Shown one piece after another: positions 10,415 through 13,009 of a DNA stretch of 13,009 nt. The stretch's first letter is position 1. Each line of letters begins with the position of its first letter. The position numbers and the translations under genes are program-made. The notes under the pieces were generated by a model. That model was not told the DNA's origin. It ran no database searches and saw nothing but the letters and a program-made list of their open reading frames with translations. Source of the stretch: Smittium mucronatum (Eukaryota > Kickxellomycota > Harpellomycetes > Harpellales > Legeriomycetaceae). The stretch spans positions 1-13,009 of the forward strand of contig LSSL01005175.1 in assembly GCA_001953115.1 (NCBI GenBank). The letters run 5' to 3'.

Positions 10415-10472
10415 TCAATCATCCATCTCACCTAGCAGAGGGCTTAGGGCAGGTATTACTCCTTTACTCTGC
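10415..10472 (-). CDS. Possible short 3' terminal exon (speculative)
   Basis: If the donor at 10561 is joined to an acceptor TTGATAG ending at 10473, the frame continues for 19 more codons (RQSKGVIPALSPLLGEMDD, counting the split Arg codon) and stops at TGA 10417-10415. A competing acceptor AAGTACAG ending at 10498 would give an immediate stop instead. The intron would be about 89 bases, a normal size for compact introns. The tail is protein-like but has no recognised homology, and neither splice choice has independent support. Confidence 0.15.
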
Positions 10473-10561
10473 CTATCAACACTTCACCCGTTGCTACCTG
10501 TACTTAAAACACTAAGTTTTTTTACAGCCCCCACAGTAGGAATAATAGGCAAGAACCTTAC

Positions 10562-10821
10562 CGGGGAATTGTGAAATGAACTTTATAAAGTCCCAGTAAA
10601 AATGAATAAAGATCTTCCATAACTGGTTCTCCCTCTAAGTTAACCGATGGTTCTAAGTCAGCATTTAGCTTAGGGACAATGGTAGAAACGGATAGTGAAG
10701 TATCACTGTCTCTATCCTCCGCAACCTCTCGCCAGGAACCAACATCCGGGGAAACCCTATATGTGTAAGTACCTGAATCTTCAAACTCATGGTTTATCAT
10801 AACCATTACCCGTAGCACTAT
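10562..10821 (-). CDS. Candidate internal or first exon, Ig-like fragment
   Basis: An open frame of about 86 codons, the longest protein-like one here, reads leftward. An in-frame TAG at 10824-10822 sits where a candidate acceptor (GCTTAG) ends. Another acceptor with a better pyrimidine tract (TTTTCCTTTAG) ends at 10839; with it, translation would have to start at the ATG at 10806 or 10800. The right boundary is a strong donor, CCCCG followed by GTAAGG (intron from 10561), just before the frame's stop. Counting from the GTG at 10818, residues 13-22 read EDSGTYTYRV, like the F-strand motif DxGxYxC of Ig domains but with Tyr for Cys. Then follow an acidic stretch (about 31-39) and a hydrophobic patch (about 71-82). 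Codon-like composition is far GC-richer than the surroundings. Homology to Ig proteins is only suggested; no family was recognised, and it may be a pseudogene or repeat-borne frame. Confidence 0.35.
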
Positions 10822-11066
10822 CTAAGCTATTGATTTCACTAAAGGAAAATTACAAAAGTTACTAAACTGTTAAAACCGGATTAACGAGTAATGTTCCCAG
10901 TCCACGAGGTACTAAAAAAAGATTATATAATTTAACCAAAAACTAGTTTTACGAAAGTGGACAATATAAAAAAAAAATTATTTAAAACTAAAAAAAAACT
11001 AAATATCCTAACTACTAACTATAAAGTTACTCAAAATAATCCTCAAGCGTACTAAGACTTTCAGAA

Positions 11067-11074
11067 TATAAAGG
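11067..11074 (+). promoter_or_regulatory. TATA-like box with adjacent GC-rich hairpin
   Basis: TATAAAGG (11067-11074) is followed at once by GGGCG and a small hairpin, GGCG (11076-11079) pairing with CGCC (11086-11089). A TATA box facing right should drive a transcript starting near 11095-11100. The ATG at 11091 opens only nine codons, so no gene is supported. The patch closes the GC-richer island and may belong to a repeat instead. Confidence 0.2.
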
Positions 11075-11110
11075 GGGCGTAGCTTCGCCTATGACGAAAA
11101 TGCACGTCCT

Positions 11111-12540
11111 ATCACTTTAATACCAAAGAGTTTTTAGTCTTTAATTTTGATTTATAATTTTGTTTATGCCGTATATCTGTATCTTAAGAAGAGGTATTAA
11201 TATTAGATGAATTTTTTATATAAGGTCAATTAAATATCTTAATCTTAACTCAATATGATGTAAACATAAATTTCTTCAAGAGCCCGGTTTAGCTCATAAT
11301 TCAATCCACAATTTAAAGTAAAATCATAATTTTTTATACCTAAATATAATTTTAGATATAAATAATTTATATAAATTTAAAAGTTTTAAGTTTAAAAAGT
11401 GATTTACCATAAAAAAACTGCCTGATTGATGATTTATTTTATGCAAAAACAAAGAAAAAAAATAAGATATAATTTTCACTTCTCTTTTGCATCATTATCT
11501 GGAAAAAAAATCTCTATGATCTAACTATCTATCGTAAATATGAAATGATATACTTTCTCAATAAAATAATTTTAAAATTTTGGCTAGGTATAATTAATTT
11601 TGAATGGGATTTATTTCTTATAATTATTATTTAGATATTAATTTGTATCATTTAATCGTAAATAAACTAAATATGTTCTTAATAAAATATGAAATTATTA
11701 TTTTCCCCAGAATTCATTTAGTAAATGCAGAATGAATTTTATTCTTTTACCCTCATTTTACTTTATATTTTTATTATCTTTCTTTTACTCAAGAAAATCA
11801 AATTTAAAGAAGTAGTCCTATATATGCCTAGTTTGAATCAAAAATCGATATATTTAAGATTTTCTCCGAAATAAAACCAGTATATAATTCTGCAACTAAA
11901 AATATAATAAATAAAAATAGTATATTTTTCAAAATAATTGCAAAAATAGTCAATTATAAATTCAATTTTTTAAGTTAAACGAATTAGTTATCCAAAAAAT
12001 TTAATTTTATTTGAATTTTATCATTAATTGCACTAAAAATTATCAATAAAACAAAGACTGTGATATATAGGAGTTTAATTCAAGAAAATACTGTTTTTAA
12101 CTGTCTGGAAAATTGGATAATTAAAATTTAATTAAAATCAAGCCAATAAAAGTTATTGAAATTTACTAACCATAATACATCTTTATTTAGCAAATAAAAA
12201 ATCAGTTTTTGTAATTACTATTATAAACTAATCAATAAATTTACGCTTTAATTTTGCACCATATTTTTAAATTAGGATAATAATATATATATATTAAACA
12301 AGTGACCACTCTCAAAGAGAATTTCGAATTTTTTTATTTCACTCCAAATTTATGGTAGCTTGTATTTTGTTAAATTTAGCCAAAGATAAAAAAAATTAAA
12401 AGTGCTTTGAAATTTTTTGGATAATCCTTTAGACTAACTGAAAATTTGTGTAAAATTGTTTCCTCTCCCTAAATATATAACTCAAATAATTTAAATTGCC
12501 TATTTTTTCAATTATTATATAAAATATAACTAAATTTGCC
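11111..12540. other. AT-rich non-coding stretch
   Basis: About 1.4 kb with no protein-like open frame, RNA gene or strong repeat. A short AT dinucleotide tract lies at about 12282-12295. Nothing else can be supported. Confidence 0.65.
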
Positions 12541-12640
12541 TATCTTACATCCGCTCACACTATAAAAGCACCCAATCCCTTTGGATCTTTGAAGTGTATT
12601 ATTGAGCAGATTACAAAGACATTACCAGCAGATTGGTTTC
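12541..12640 (+). promoter_or_regulatory. Candidate RNA polymerase II core promoter (TATA)
   Basis: CTATAAAAG (12560-12568) is an exact match to the metazoan TATA consensus STATAWAWR, in a locally GC-richer and more complex patch (about 12548-12640) within AT-rich DNA. A start site would be expected near 12590-12595; no clean arthropod initiator (TCAGT) is present there. The next ATG (about 12674) opens only ten codons, so the downstream gene would need a 5' UTR intron or lie past the window edge. A TATA box with a strong match is uncommon enough, even here, to be worth listing. Confidence 0.35.
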
Positions 12641-12985
12641 TTATTTTTATTTTATATAGTCATATTTAAGTTATGCTACAAATTTACGATCTGACTAACT
12701 AATGTCCCTGTGGCTGTTAAATTTAATCTCGGATATGATTACATCTTTTTTAAAAATGATTTTTTAAGATTTAAATATTTATTGAAAATAAGGTACCAAT
12801 TCAAAATATTACAGGATTCATCTCAAAAAGCGAATCCAAAAATGGAAAATAAAACAATCAAACTTTTTTTTTTTTTTTGGAACACGTAATTTTATTGTAA
12901 GATAACTTCATTAAAAACCATACTAAAAAAATTTGAAAAAAAGAAAAAGACGTATAGAAAAGACTATTATCCTAACTACAATAAG
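12641..12985. other. AT-rich stretch, possible 5' UTR/intron, no coding frame
   Basis: No open frame of note. A run of 15 T (12864-12878) and short splice-like strings (GGTACC near 12791; TTACAG near 12810) are present but too close together to frame an intron. Confidence 0.45.
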
Positions 12986-12990
12986 CTCCT

Positions 12991-13009
12991 CTGCTGGACT
13001 ACCGGCTGC
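12991..13009 (-). repeat. Right-end copy of the terminal inverted motif
   Basis: The last 19 bases, read on the minus strand, begin GCAGCCGGTA and end AGCAG. They match positions 4-21 on the plus strand with three transitions and one single-base gap. Both copies lie within three bases of the ends of the sequence and are much GC-richer than their surroundings. Similarity stops beyond about 20 bases. Terminal inverted repeats of an element cut at its ends, or two contig breaks at copies of one repeat, both fit. Confidence 0.4.

Larger units (their letters stand above)
10060..11110. other. GC-richer, higher-complexity island
   Basis: Composition changes sharply here. The segments around 10060-10260, 10370-10570, 10560-10830 and 11040-11110 contain CpGs, balanced codon-like sequence and splice-like signals, while DNA on both sides is plain AT-rich. 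The island holds the only protein-like open frame of the window. Three explanations fit: a small or partial gene, a pseudogene, or a copy of a dispersed repeat carrying exon-like sequence. Terminal repeats or target duplications that would settle an element boundary were not seen. Confidence 0.55.

Noticed and set aside
10130..12985. Shared string CTATTATCCT with ACTA-rich continuation near 10131, 11005 and 12964
   Set aside because: Only 10-15 bases agree and the continuation is simple in composition; not enough to call a repeat family.
12960..13009. Polydnavirus (bracovirus) segment end, because of an AGCT near the right terminus
   Set aside because: AGCT is four bases long and common; there is no direct-repeat junction shared by both ends (they are inverted), and no virulence-type gene is present.
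1..13009. Viral, plasmid or bacterial origin
   Set aside because: No long open frames, no coding density and no replication or capsid motifs; splice-like and TATA-like signals fit a eukaryotic nuclear genome.

Overview
The window looks like non-coding DNA from a large, very AT-rich animal nuclear genome. By eye GC is roughly 20-25 %, with long A/T runs, no long open frame on either strand, eukaryote-type splice signals and metazoan-type TATA boxes. An arthropod (aphid-, parasitoid-wasp- or spider-like) fits the base composition, but no gene here fixes the taxon. There are no prokaryotic operons, ribosome binding sites, rRNA, credible tRNA or CRISPR array.

Layout. Positions 1-66 are a GC-richer patch with a hairpin, and the first bases match, in inverted orientation, the last 19 bases of the window. 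Positions 67-2085 are featureless AT-rich DNA. Positions 2086-2423 are a compact zone of tandem repeats and palindromes: a degenerate 31-bp tandem, a perfect 10-bp-stem hairpin, and two ~100-bp tandem units. Unit one is a nested dyad symmetric about a CACGTG core. Positions 2867-3070 and 4011-4217 are two ~205-bp arms of a long inverted repeat around a ~940-bp spacer, the largest structured object in the window. Positions 4218-9597 are nearly featureless, with one small MITE-like inverted-repeat segment at 6031-6163. A perfect hairpin lies at 9598-9620.

Positions 10060-11110 are a distinct island of higher GC and higher sequence complexity. On its minus strand lies the only open frame that looks protein-like (10821-10562). 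It is bounded by a candidate splice acceptor and a GTAAGG donor, and carries an Ig-domain-like EDSGTYTYRV stretch in which the usual Cys is Tyr. A short possible second exon and an AATAAA signal follow. The island could be a small or decayed gene, or a fragment of a repeat family.

Positions 11111-12540 are AT-rich and empty. At 12561 a canonical TATA box (CTATAAAAG) sits in a GC-richer patch, a candidate promoter for a gene running off the right edge. The inverted similarity of the two ends suggests the sequence was broken at two copies of one repeat.

No cooperating gene system is visible. The interest is structural: the palindrome cluster, the long inverted repeat, and the island with its orphan exon.
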